A stretch of DNA of 64,000 nucleotides. It comes from Paraburkholderia xenovorans LB400 (GTDB lineage: Bacteria; Pseudomonadota; Gammaproteobacteria; Burkholderiales; Burkholderiaceae). The first letter of the stretch is position 1; every line of letters starts with the position of its first letter. The translations under genes and the position numbers were made by a program. This document shows positions 40,700 to 49,272 of this stretch, piece after piece. Under the pieces are notes generated by a model. The model saw only the letters and a program-made list of their open reading frames with translations. It was not told the origin of the DNA and made no database searches. Location: NCBI RefSeq assembly GCF_000013645.1, contig NC_007952.1, positions 2,852,001-2,916,000 of the forward strand, read 5' to 3'.

Positions 40700-41926
40700 T
40701 CAACGCAGCGGCTTCTGGCACGCCGCCAGCACCGCGCCCGCCGCGAGCAATAGCGCGGAATACACGAGCCCGCGCGCGAGGCCCGCGCCGTCCGAGACCC
40801 AGCCGATCACCATCGGCCCGACGATCTGCCCGAACGCGAACACGATCGTGAACGCGCTGATGCCCTTGGCCCAGTGACTCGCGGGCAGATTGTGGCGCAC
40901 GAAGGCCGTGGTCGACGCCACGGCGGAAAGGAAGGTCGCGCCGAACAGCAGACCCGACACGAACGCCACCCACGGCTGCGTGAACAACGCGGGCAGCAGC
41001 GTCGCGATGGCAAGCAAAGTATTGAGCACCGCGAGCGCCTGGCCGCCGCGCATGCGGTCGAGCAGACTCGACCACACACGCGCCGAGACCACGGTCGCCA
41101 CGCCGAGCAGCAGATAGAAGCCCGTGACGACAACCGCGCTCATGCCCGCATTGCGCAGCAGCGCCACGATAAACGTCATGTAGCCGATATAGCCGACGCC
41201 GAACAATCCGTAACCCGCCAGCGCCGGACTGAAGCGCGGCCAACGGGGCGCCGCGGTGGCAGTGTATGAGTGTCCAGGCGACGCCGCAGTCGCGTGTACG
41301 CTTTCGATTTTTCGCGCGGCGCCGATAGCCACCGTGGCGAACGCCGCACATGCAAGCGCGAGCGCGAACCACGCGAACTGCCAGCCGTGCGCGACGTTGA
41401 AAATGGTCAACGGCACCAGCACCGACGACGCCACGATGCCCCAGCCCGTGCCGCCGTAATACAGGCCGAGCACGAGCCCCGCATCGCGCGGCCTCGCCGA
41501 CGCAAGCCGCGCCGCCAGCACGCCGCCGCTGATGAAAATCGCCGCACTGCTCACGCCGGTGACCACGCGCAACGTGAGCAGCGAGTGCGTGTCGGCAAAC
41601 AGGCCGCTGCCGGCCATCAGGAGCGCGGTCGCCACGCAACCGCCGCCGAACAGTGTGCCGGCCGACCAGCGGCGCGCAAGGCGAGGAAAAGCCAGCGCGC
41701 CGAGCAGATAACCCAGCGCGTTGGCGGTGTTCATCGCGCCGGCTTGAGCGAAGCTCCAGCCGAGGTCGAGTTTCATCGACGGCAACAGTAGTGCGTACGC
41801 GAAACGGGCCAGCCCGAGCGCGATCGCGCTTCCCAGCGACAGGGCCGCGGCGAGCGCCAGCGTGGGGAGGCGTCGCGCCGCTTCGGTGGGCCTGGAGGTC
41901 GATGCGTCGAGTGTTTTTGTCGGCAT
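40700..41926 (-). CDS. MFS transporter, YbfB/YjiJ type
   Basis: 408 residues, 12 helices; GLARFAYALLLPSMKLDLGWSF matches the YbfB/YjiJ signature seen in the carrier at 29369. The start at 41926 is chosen because the first helix follows soon after; the frame extends to 42076. Substrate unknown. Confidence 0.88.
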   Translation of the reverse strand: MPTKTLDASTSRPTEAARRLPTLALAAALSLGSAIALGLARFAYALLLPSMKLDLGWSFAQAGAMNTANALGYLLGALAFPRLARRWSAGTLFGGGCVATALLMAGSGLFADTHSLLTLRVVTGVSSAAIFISGGVLAARLASARPRDAGLVLGLYYGGTGWGIVASSVLVPLTIFNVAHGWQFAWFALALACAAFATVAIGAARKIESVHATAASPGHSYTATAAPRWPRFSPALAGYGLFGVGYIGYMTFIVALLRNAGMSAVVVTGFYLLLGVATVVSARVWSSLLDRMRGGQALAVLNTLLAIATLLPALFTQPWVAFVSGLLFGATFLSAVASTTAFVRHNLPASHWAKGISAFTIVFAFGQIVGPMVIGWVSDGAGLARGLVYSALLLAAGAVLAACQKPLR

Positions 41927-42114
41927 TTCTCTAGCGGAAGTGGGCAAGGAGGCTGCAAGCCGCTTGTACCGGCAAGGCTGAAGCCGGCACTTCGCCATCA
42001 TATCCGGGGACGCCGGGCGGGGTTGACCGTTAGTTGCGTTACGAAATCGCCCATTCACCACTCGCCCCGTCTGCATTTCGCGCAGGGCGTGGGGCGCAAA
42101 TCCACGGCGGGCCT

Positions 42115-42145
42115 CTTCTAAATGCGAATGATTTGCATTTAGAAG
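42115..42145. promoter_or_regulatory. Fur-box-like palindrome
   Basis: CTTCTAAATGC/GCATTTAGAAG, perfect 11-bp arms around GAATGATTT. The centre AATGCGAATGATTTGCATT resembles iron-responsive Fur boxes of beta-proteobacteria. It lies 15 bases before a small ORF that opens a three-gene set. Confidence 0.7.
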
Positions 42146-42159
42146 AAAAATAGCTCATC

Positions 42160-42339
42160 ATGCCACTCATCCGGTTCAAGGTGACGCAAGCGCCGATGCC
42201 GGCACCCGACATAAGCACCCGACGCAGACTCTGTGTCATCGCCCATCCGTTGCACGACATGCGCTGGCCTGCGACGCGGCATCCGTGCCATCCGGCCGGC
42301 GCGATTCATTGGACCGTGTCCACCCAGGAGCATCGATGA
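42160..42339 (+). CDS. Small ORF (59 residues) coupled to the next gene
   Basis: Frame from ATG 42160 (begins MPLIRFKVTQAPMP) to a TGA at 42337-42339 that overlaps the next start codon as ATGA. Position right after the Fur-like box and translational coupling argue that it is real. The ribosome site is weak (AGAAG) and the composition (Pro, His, Arg) is not typical, so a chance frame is possible. Confidence 0.4.
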   Translation: MPLIRFKVTQAPMPAPDISTRRRLCVIAHPLHDMRWPATRHPCHPAGAIHWTVSTQEHR

Positions 42340-42815
42340 ACTTTCGCTCTCAACATACCGGCCGCGCGGAACTGATCGACGATCATCCGACCGATACCGC
42401 CGACGCCCCCGATCGCACCGTCCTGAGTGCCGTTCGCACGTGGCTGCGGCCCGCTTGCGAAACGGCGAGCGGCGCCGTGCACTGGCGCGACATTCTCAGC
42501 GGCGTCGGCTTGCGTCAGGACGGCATCGAACACTTCGATCTGCTGATGCGTTCGCTGATGCACGTGTCGTATCGGCCGCTCGACATGCGCTGCCGCTGCG
42601 CCAGCGATCTCGGCAAAGACGAAGCGGTGATTCTGCAAACCATCGCCCTGCTGCAAAAAACTCACAGCGGCGCCGCGTTGCGCATGTTGAACGAATGGCT
42701 GCCCGCGCCCGCGGTAAGTGGCGTTCTGAAGCTGATCCGCTGGTTCGCCATCGATCTGCTCGACGCCGGGGTGGAACTCGACGTGCAAGCGCGCCGCGTC
42801 ACGTACATGCATTGA
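42336..42815 (+). CDS. Unrecognised protein (159 residues) in a probable iron-regulated set
   Basis: 159 residues, soluble, mostly helical; features include HWRDILSGVGLRQDGIEHFDLLMRS and a Cys-x-Cys (RCRCASD). I do not recognise the family. The start at 42336 overlaps the small ORF and follows CAGGAG. It ends 12 bases before the PPTase-like gene, implying joint function with it under iron control. Confidence 0.7.
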   Translation: MNFRSQHTGRAELIDDHPTDTADAPDRTVLSAVRTWLRPACETASGAVHWRDILSGVGLRQDGIEHFDLLMRSLMHVSYRPLDMRCRCASDLGKDEAVILQTIALLQKTHSGAALRMLNEWLPAPAVSGVLKLIRWFAIDLLDAGVELDVQARRVTYMH

Positions 42816-42827
42816 GGAAGCCTGCCT

Positions 42828-43667
42828 ATGCCAATGGAACCCGACCAGGTTTGCCTGGCGACTTCGCGCGTGCGCGACAGCGGCGAGCCACGCGGCGTTG
42901 AAGACGGAGTTGAACGTACCGTCGGCGAGCCTGCCGTGCATCCCGCTCCCATCGAACACGCTACCGGCGCGACGGTGGCACCAGCATTCCAGTGCCATCC
43001 GCTGTCACGCACCCATCCGCATAACGTCGCCGCGCCGCGCGCAGGCGAGTTGCATCTTTGGCGATTCCGCTGCGAATGGTTGCCCGTTCCGGTGCAGGAA
43101 GGCGATAGCTGGCTCTCGAAGACCGAGCGCGAGCGAGCACGCCTGCATCCCAACGCCGCATTGCGCAAACGCTTTATCAGCGCGCGCGTGGTGGTGCGCT
43201 GGATCGTCGGGAACCTGTTCGACTGCGAGCCGCACGCCGTCGATCTGCAAGACGACGGCAGCGAGAAACTGCGCGCGCGTCATCCTCGCGACGGTCGCGG
43301 CATCACGATCGATATCGCGTACGGCGGCATCTGGATCGTGATCGGCGTTGCATCGGCAACGCTTGGATTGAGTGTCGTCGTGCCCTCTCCCGGCACGGCG
43401 CCTGACGAAACGCCGGAAGCGTCGCGCCGGCGCGCCCGCTATGGCAGTCTTTGCAACGCATTGCGTTACGCACCCGTCGATATCGATCTGCTGTTCAGCC
43501 CCATTGCAACCGGTACGTTCGATCTCGCGGAATATGGCCGCTGGCATGTGCTCGACGTGCCGATGGCCGGCAAGATTCGCGCAGCGGTCGCACTTGCGCA
43601 ACCGCTCATTCAAGTGCACACGTTTGGCTGGCCGAAGGCTTTGGCATTTGGAGAGGCAAACGCATAA
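42828..43667 (+). CDS. Degenerate phosphopantetheinyl-transferase-like protein
   Basis: 279 residues. After a variable 70-residue N-terminus, LHLWRFRCEW and LSKTERERARLHPNAALRKRFISARVVVRWIVG look like the first half of Sfp-type PPTases (W-x-x-x-L, then the R-F-x-x-x-R stretch). The second half (about 160-190: GITIDIAYGGIWIVIGVAS) aligns with the N-V-S-H...G-V-D-I-E region but lacks the His, Asp and Glu that bind Mg and CoA, and no W-x-x-K-E-A is present. Probably catalytically dead or repurposed. It lies directly convergent with a complete PPTase. GAGGAAG precedes the start. Confidence 0.6.
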   Translation: MPMEPDQVCLATSRVRDSGEPRGVEDGVERTVGEPAVHPAPIEHATGATVAPAFQCHPLSRTHPHNVAAPRAGELHLWRFRCEWLPVPVQEGDSWLSKTERERARLHPNAALRKRFISARVVVRWIVGNLFDCEPHAVDLQDDGSEKLRARHPRDGRGITIDIAYGGIWIVIGVASATLGLSVVVPSPGTAPDETPEASRRRARYGSLCNALRYAPVDIDLLFSPIATGTFDLAEYGRWHVLDVPMAGKIRAAVALAQPLIQVHTFGWPKALAFGEANA

Positions 43668-43682
43668 CGCGCCGGGCGGCTG

Positions 43683-44381
43683 CTATCGTCCGAACGCGGT
43701 AGCCGACCACGCGAGACACGCGGCATAAGCGTGCGGCGCCGCAAGCCAGCACGCGCCGATTTCACGCATGTCGTCGGGAATCTGATTGCGCAGCGTCACG
43801 CGCATGCTGTCACGCGGCAGCACATTCAGACGTTGCAATCCCCGTGAGATGCCTGCGCCCGTTGTTTTGACGAGGGCTTCCTTGGCGACCCACGCGTCGT
43901 AAAACGCAGCGGTCTGCCGACCCGCTTCGAGACCTTCGATCCACGCGGCTTCTTGCGGATCGAGCGTCAGGCCCGCAATCGAATGCCAGTCGAATTTGTC
44001 GCTGTGCTGCTCGATATCCACACCCACGCGCCGAACCGCCGAGATTGCAATCAGTCCATGTGCGCCCGCATGCGAGACGTTGAAATCGAAGCGATCCGAA
44101 TCCGCGAGATGGGGACGGTGGTTGGCATCGAGCGCAAAACGCACGGCATGTGCGGCGATTTCCAGGCGCTGCGCGAGTTGTTCACGCAGCGCCGCACGCA
44201 CGGCGGCGAAACGCAATGCGTCTTCATGGCGGCGAAAGTTGCGGGCTCGCGTGCGTTCGTCGTCGCCAAGAGATGCGAAAGCCGGGGCGTCCAGCGGCAT
44301 AGTGAAGTCGATATCGATGCGCCACAACGCAATGTCGGGCGGACCGTCGTGCGGCAGCGGAACAGGGTCGATGGAATGCAT
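43683..44381 (-). CDS. 4'-phosphopantetheinyl transferase, Sfp type
   Basis: 232 residues with all key parts: R-x-F-R-R...FAAVRAALR, FNVSHAGAHGLIA, Gly-Val-Asp-Ile-Glu at 120-124 (Mg site) and WVAKEALVKTTG at 164-175. It transfers phosphopantetheine from CoA to carrier domains, for example of siderophore NRPS. The neighbouring Fur-like box fits a siderophore link. It converges on the degenerate homologue with a 15-base gap. Confidence 0.93.
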   Translation of the reverse strand: MHSIDPVPLPHDGPPDIALWRIDIDFTMPLDAPAFASLGDDERTRARNFRRHEDALRFAAVRAALREQLAQRLEIAAHAVRFALDANHRPHLADSDRFDFNVSHAGAHGLIAISAVRRVGVDIEQHSDKFDWHSIAGLTLDPQEAAWIEGLEAGRQTAAFYDAWVAKEALVKTTGAGISRGLQRLNVLPRDSMRVTLRNQIPDDMREIGACWLAAPHAYAACLAWSATAFGR

Positions 44382-44466
44382 CGCAAAGGTTCGGACGGTC
44401 TATAGGCGGTCGCAACAGAATATTCACGACTGTACCCGATAATCCCGTCCGCACCGGCACGCGTCT

Positions 44467-45795
44467 TCAGACGTGTTTGACGTCCTTCGGCACGCCGAGC
44501 AACAGCGCCACGCCGCTGACGAACAGCAGCGCGGTCAGCAGATACAGCGCGTTGTCCATGCTGCCGGTGTGCGTCTTGATCAGACCGATCACCCACGGAC
44601 TGACAATCCCGCTCGTAATGCCGATGCTGCTGATCAGCGCAATCCCGGCCGCCGCCGCAGTGCCGGACAAATAGCCAGAGGGCACCGTCCAGAAGATCGG
44701 CAACGCCGCGAAGATCAGCACCGCGGCCAGCGAGAGAATCGCGAGCATCGCGGGAAAGCTGCTCAGATGAAGCGTCAGCAACGACAGCGCCACACCGCCT
44801 CCAATCGTGCAAACCGCGAAATGCCGGCGACGTTCTCCACGACGATCCGAATGACGCGCGATCAGAATCAGCCCCACCGCGCCGATTGCATTGGGAATCA
44901 CCGTGTACAGGCTGATTGCAAGAACGTCATGCACGCCGAAGTCGCGAATCATCAGCGGCATCCAGAAGTTCAGCGTCAGCGAAGCGCAGGTCAGTGAGAA
45001 ATAGATAAACGCAAACAGATAGACCCGCGGATTACGCAACGCCTGCACGAACGAGCGCGACGAATGCGCCGCGGACGAAGGACGGCGGTCTTCGTCGCGT
45101 TGCGCGATCAACTGCGCTTTCTCCGCGGCCGTGAGCCACGTGGCATGCTGCGGGCCGTCCACCAGATAGAACGCGGCAAGCAGACCGAGCACGATGGCAG
45201 GCGCACCCTCGATCACGAACATCCATTGCCAGCCGAACAAGCCCAGCACACCGCCCATGTCACGCATGATCCAGCCGGACACGAGGCCACCGAGCACCCC
45301 CGCTACCGCCACGCCCGCAAAGAAGATCGACAGCACGGCCGCGCGCCGCCGCGCCGGATACCAGTAGGTCAGATACAACACGATGCCGGGAAAGAAGCCC
45401 GCTTCGAACACGCCGAGCATGAAGCGCAGCGCATAGAAGTGCGCGGGTTTCGACACCAGCATCATGCCCACCGATGCAATCCCCCACAGCAGCATGATCC
45501 GCGTGAACGTACGGCGTGCGCCGAAGCGCGCGAGCAGCATGTTGCTCGGCACTTCGCACAGCACGTATCCCACGTAGAAGACCGCCGCACCGAGCCCGTA
45601 CATTGCATCGCTGAAGCCGAGGTCGTGCTTCATCTGCAACTGCGCGAAGCCGATATTGATGCGATCGAGAAACGACACGACGTAGCAGAGAAACAGAAAC
45701 GGAATGATCCGCAGCGAAACCTTGCGATACAGCAGATCGTCGTGCGCGGCGGCGGATGCACCCGGCTCGAGCGCGGGGGCGAGGGATTGGCTCAT
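44467..45795 (-). CDS. MFS transporter, anion:cation symporter family
   Basis: 442 residues, 12 helices, with FLCYVVSFLDRINIGFAQLQM and the motif VLCEVPSNMLLARFGAR typical of ACS-family carriers of organic anions (phthalate, tartrate, glucarate or hydroxybenzoate types). Adjacent to the hydroxylase set, it likely imports the aromatic acid. Good ribosome site GGAGAT. Confidence 0.92.
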   Translation of the reverse strand: MSQSLAPALEPGASAAAHDDLLYRKVSLRIIPFLFLCYVVSFLDRINIGFAQLQMKHDLGFSDAMYGLGAAVFYVGYVLCEVPSNMLLARFGARRTFTRIMLLWGIASVGMMLVSKPAHFYALRFMLGVFEAGFFPGIVLYLTYWYPARRRAAVLSIFFAGVAVAGVLGGLVSGWIMRDMGGVLGLFGWQWMFVIEGAPAIVLGLLAAFYLVDGPQHATWLTAAEKAQLIAQRDEDRRPSSAAHSSRSFVQALRNPRVYLFAFIYFSLTCASLTLNFWMPLMIRDFGVHDVLAISLYTVIPNAIGAVGLILIARHSDRRGERRRHFAVCTIGGGVALSLLTLHLSSFPAMLAILSLAAVLIFAALPIFWTVPSGYLSGTAAAAGIALISSIGITSGIVSPWVIGLIKTHTGSMDNALYLLTALLFVSGVALLLGVPKDVKHV

Positions 45796-45822
45796 AGGTT
45801 ATCTCCAAACGTGGTGGTCCAA

Positions 45823-45839
45823 CGGACCCATTGGGTCCG
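45823..45839. promoter_or_regulatory. Palindrome before the MFS gene
   Basis: CGGACCCA-T-TGGGTCCG, 8-bp arms, 28 bases upstream of the start. It could be a regulator site or a small leader hairpin. Confidence 0.35.
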
Positions 45840-45987
45840 GCGTCTTGATGCGCCGCGTTGTGGTCTGCTACTGAAACGGCAGGCGCGGTTGTCGGAGTGC
45901 CGCGCTACCGTGCTGGATTGCGCGTGGCTCGAATGGCCGCGCGGTTTTTCTTTACTCCTGCCGGCCGTGGGTTCGCCGGGACCCGTT

Positions 45988-46227
45988 TCAGGCCGCCAGC
46001 GAATGCGACTGCACGTCTCTAACCGGAGCAATGTCGATCGCGCCCTCGCGGGCATACCGCATTGCTTCCATCAATGTGGCGTGATCGCCGATATGGTTGG
46101 CAAGCAGCAGAATCAGTTGCGCATTGGCCGACTGGCTCTGTGCGTCGTCCAGATCCCGATGCATATCGATCAACGCCTCATAGAAATCGTCGGGGCGGGC
46201 GAGATTCGGTTGTGTGTTCAGTGTCAT
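45988..46227 (-). CDS. DUF2783 protein
   Basis: 79 residues with FYEALIDMHRDLDDAQSQ and LILLLANHIGDHATLMEA, the family signature. DUF2783 genes regularly accompany FAD-dependent aromatic hydroxylases; role unknown. GCAGGAGAC precedes the ATG. It follows the hydroxylase gene by 63 bases and is probably co-transcribed. Confidence 0.88.
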   Translation of the reverse strand: MTLNTQPNLARPDDFYEALIDMHRDLDDAQSQSANAQLILLLANHIGDHATLMEAMRYAREGAIDIAPVRDVQSHSLAA

Positions 46228-46290
46228 GTCTGTCTCCTGCTATTTTTTGCTGATGCGGCACGTGCTGCGCGGGCCGCTTTTGCTACACGT

Positions 46291-48000
46291 TCAAGCCGTG
46301 CCTTCGACGCACAACGCGCGTTTCAATGCAGACTCGACGTCGCCCACGGCGACTTTCCGCCAACGCGCGCAAACATGCTGGTCCGGACGGATCAGATAGA
46401 ACGTGCCCGGCTTTGCGTCATAACGCGCATGGGCCAGCCCTTCGATATCGTGCGCGACCTGAACGCCTGCGGACGCGCCGAACTGTGCGGCGTCACGCGT
46501 CACCACCACCAGCTTCAGCGGAATCGGCCCGCTACGCAACGCATCCAGGGTGGCCCGGGTGGCCTGATCGACACTCTGCTCGCCGCAGAACAACAGACCC
46601 GTGAATTGCTGGCCGAGTTGCTGCAGCAGCCACGCCGGCTGTCCCGCCACCTGCACCGGCGCATCCGCGCACGAAGCGCCCGGCACCATCGCGCCTTCAA
46701 AAGGGTCACTGTCCGCTGTATTCAGCGGAGAATCACGCAACACCGCCGGCACCGACAACCGGCCGCTGTTGGTCAATTGCCGCGCAAACGGGTGATGGCG
46801 GGCAAGCTTCAGCACCGCGTCGCGAAACACACGGCTCACGGGACTCTTTGGCGTGATGAAATCGGTAGAGCGCGTGGAATTGCGGATGTTTTCGTCAGCG
46901 GCGAATTCGCGTTCGCTCGCATAGGTGTCGAGCAAAGCGTCCGGGGCGTTGCCTTCGAGCACCATTGCCAGTTTCCATGCGAGGTTTTCCGCGTCCTGCA
47001 CGCCGCTATTCGCGCCGCGTGCGCCGAACGGCGATACGCCGTGCGCGGAGTCACCGGCGAACAGCACGTTGCCGTGCCGGAAACGATCCATGCGCAAACA
47101 CGAAAACGTATAGACGCTGACCCATTCCAGCTCGAACTTCGCATCCGGCCCGAGCAGCGCGCGCACGCGCGGAATCACGCGCTCAGGCGTTTTTTCCAGC
47201 ATTGGGTCGGCGTCCCAGCCCAACTGGAAATCGATCCGCCACACGTTATCCGGCTGACGATGCAGCAGTACCGATTGATTCGGATGAAATGGCGGATCGA
47301 ACCAGAACCAGCGTTCGGTCGGAAACTCGGCTTCCATCTTGACGTCGGCGATCAGGAAGCGATCTTTGAACGTCACGCCTTTGCTGTCGAGTCCCATCAG
47401 GTTGCGGATCGGACTGCGTGAGCCGTCGGCGGCGACCACATAACGGCCGCGCAACGCATATTGACCGTTGGGCGTATCGATCGTCAGCGTCACGCCGGCA
47501 TCTTGAGTGCCGGGCGTGCCGTCTTGCTGCACGCCGACCACCTTGCTCTTCCAGCGGATCTCGAGATTGGGCATCTCCTGCGCGCGTTCGAGCAGAAAGC
47601 CTTCGACGTAATACTGCTGGAGATTGACGAACGCGGGCCGGTTGTGGCCCGCTTCCGGTTGCAGATTGAAGGTGTACACCAGCTCGTCTTTCAGAAACAC
47701 CTTGCCGACATTCCAGCTGATGCCCTTGTCCACCATTCGCTGGCCGCATCCCAGGCGGTCGAAAATATCGAGCGAGCGTTTCGAAAAGCAGATCGCACGC
47801 GAACCGGTGGATAGCGAACAGTCGTCGTCGACCAGCACGACCGGCACGCCCTGCTGCGCGACATCGATCGCGGTAGCGAGACCCACCGGGCCCGCGCCGA
47901 CCACGATCACGGGATACGCCGCCTGGTCCGCGCCGCCTTGCGCGCTCTGTTCGCGGCACGGCCGATAGTCGAACGACAGCGTCTGGTAGTTGATGCTCAT
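46291..48000 (-). CDS. FAD-dependent aromatic-ring hydroxylase (MhpA/PheA/TfdB-like)
   Basis: 569 residues: FAD-binding V-V-G-A-G-P-V-G-L-A at about 33-42, the D-G motif (VVAADGSRSPIR) and GNVLFAGDSAHGVSPFGARGANSGVQDA, with a C-terminal thioredoxin-like domain ending in FYLIRPDQHVCARWRK. It hydroxylates phenolic or phenylpropionate-type substrates using NAD(P)H and oxygen. It is flanked by DUF2783 and an MBL-fold gene, a common aromatic catabolic triplet; exact substrate not determinable. Confidence 0.92.
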   Translation of the reverse strand: MSINYQTLSFDYRPCREQSAQGGADQAAYPVIVVGAGPVGLATAIDVAQQGVPVVLVDDDCSLSTGSRAICFSKRSLDIFDRLGCGQRMVDKGISWNVGKVFLKDELVYTFNLQPEAGHNRPAFVNLQQYYVEGFLLERAQEMPNLEIRWKSKVVGVQQDGTPGTQDAGVTLTIDTPNGQYALRGRYVVAADGSRSPIRNLMGLDSKGVTFKDRFLIADVKMEAEFPTERWFWFDPPFHPNQSVLLHRQPDNVWRIDFQLGWDADPMLEKTPERVIPRVRALLGPDAKFELEWVSVYTFSCLRMDRFRHGNVLFAGDSAHGVSPFGARGANSGVQDAENLAWKLAMVLEGNAPDALLDTYASEREFAADENIRNSTRSTDFITPKSPVSRVFRDAVLKLARHHPFARQLTNSGRLSVPAVLRDSPLNTADSDPFEGAMVPGASCADAPVQVAGQPAWLLQQLGQQFTGLLFCGEQSVDQATRATLDALRSGPIPLKLVVVTRDAAQFGASAGVQVAHDIEGLAHARYDAKPGTFYLIRPDQHVCARWRKVAVGDVESALKRALCVEGTA

Positions 48001-48054
48001 CTTGTGTCTCCGTCCTTCTCCGCTCTGCTTTGTCTTGCTGTGTGCCGGTCGCTG

Positions 48055-49014
48055 TCAGGCTTGCAGCGCGTCCCACATTTCCTTGTCGCGTTGCGCGGTC
48101 CAGATGCGCGGATGCGTGATACCGCTCGCTTCGTCGAACGCACGCGATACGTCGAACGGCAGGCAGTGCTCGTAGATGAAGACGTGGCCGAACTTCGGGT
48201 CCATCGCCTTGCGGGTGTGGGCCATCGCGGCCTTCAGATCGAGTTTCTGCTCGACGGCTTCACGGCCCTGTTGCAGCAGCGTGGTAACGAAGTCCTTCGT
48301 GTAATCCAGGCCCTTGTTGACGTCTTCCGGCGTGGTCAGCGCGGGGCCGCGGCCCGGCACCAGCTTGTCGGCCTTCAGCGCGCGCAGCGCTTCGAGCGTG
48401 GCCGGCCATTGTTCGAGCTGCGCGTCGCCGCAATAGCAGGCCGCGTCGTATTCGACCAGGTCGCCGGAGAACAGCACCTTCTGCGACGGCAGCCATACCA
48501 CCGTATCGCCCTTGGTATGACCCGCGCCGAGATGCGCGATGCGCACTTCCAGCTTGCCGAGGAACAGCGTCATTTCCTTTTCGAACACGAGTGTCGGCCA
48601 CGTCAGGCCCGGCACCGTTTCGACACCGGCGAACAGACGCGGGAAGCGCTCGATCTCCGACTTCATGTCCGCCTCGCCGCGCTCGACGATCATCTCGTAC
48701 GTGCCGCGGCTCGCGATCACTTCCTGCGCGCCTTCCTCGAAATACGCCGACGCGCCGAGCACGCGCACTGCGTGGTAGTGCGACAGCACGACGTATTTGA
48801 TCGGTTTGTCCGTGACGCTGCGAATCTTCGCGATGAGGTCTTGCGCCATAGCCGGCGTGGCGGTGGTGTCGACGATCAGCACGCCGTCGTCGCCGATGAT
48901 CACGCCGGAATTCGGATCGCCTTCAGCGGTGTACGCGTAGGCGTTCTCGGACAATTTGGTCCACGTGACTTTCTTGACTTCCAGATCGGCCTGGGATGCG
49001 AATGCCTTTGCCAT
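48055..49014 (-). CDS. MBL-fold protein with altered metal motif
   Basis: 319 residues of the metallo-beta-lactamase fold (SoxH/quinoprotein-relay-like). The first motif reads S-H-Y-H-A-V-R instead of H-x-H-x-D-H, so two site-2 ligands (Asp, His) are missing. The later His (HLGAGHTKGD) and Asp (LFSGDLVEYD) are present. It may bind one metal or act without hydrolysis. First gene of the leftward aromatic set; start 49014. The frame reaches 49152 but without a ribosome site. Confidence 0.85.
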   Translation of the reverse strand: MAKAFASQADLEVKKVTWTKLSENAYAYTAEGDPNSGVIIGDDGVLIVDTTATPAMAQDLIAKIRSVTDKPIKYVVLSHYHAVRVLGASAYFEEGAQEVIASRGTYEMIVERGEADMKSEIERFPRLFAGVETVPGLTWPTLVFEKEMTLFLGKLEVRIAHLGAGHTKGDTVVWLPSQKVLFSGDLVEYDAACYCGDAQLEQWPATLEALRALKADKLVPGRGPALTTPEDVNKGLDYTKDFVTTLLQQGREAVEQKLDLKAAMAHTRKAMDPKFGHVFIYEHCLPFDVSRAFDEASGITHPRIWTAQRDKEMWDALQA

Positions 49015-49179
49015 GATGCGTGTCTCCCTCAAAAGTTGGACGTGAGGCGAGACGGCCGGCTGCGCGTATGCCGCGCGGGCTGACGGTATTGGAGGATTGT
49101 CTCGCCCCGTTTTTGACTCTGTGACTGCGCCGGTGTGGCGGGGTGAATGCATCTTAGGACGGCGTCAGTTTATTTGTCA

Positions 49180-49199
49180 ATAGCGAAATGTATCGCTAT
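49180..49199. promoter_or_regulatory. Operator-like palindrome between the aromatic operon and IclR genes
   Basis: ATAGCGA-AATGTA-TCGCTAT, perfect 7-bp arms, in the 258-base divergent spacer and close to a TTGTCA. A plausible site for the IclR regulators encoded to the right. Confidence 0.6.
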
Positions 49200-49272
49200 A
49201 CGCAAATCCAGAGAGGTCTAGGATGAATTCAGGGAGACACGGGCCTTCGGTTAACATGGACCCTTTTCACGG

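Noticed and set aside
42828..43667. Frameshifted or broken PPTase gene
   Set aside because: The frame is continuous, starts with a ribosome site and reads to the end with no better continuation in another frame; divergence is more likely than a sequencing error.
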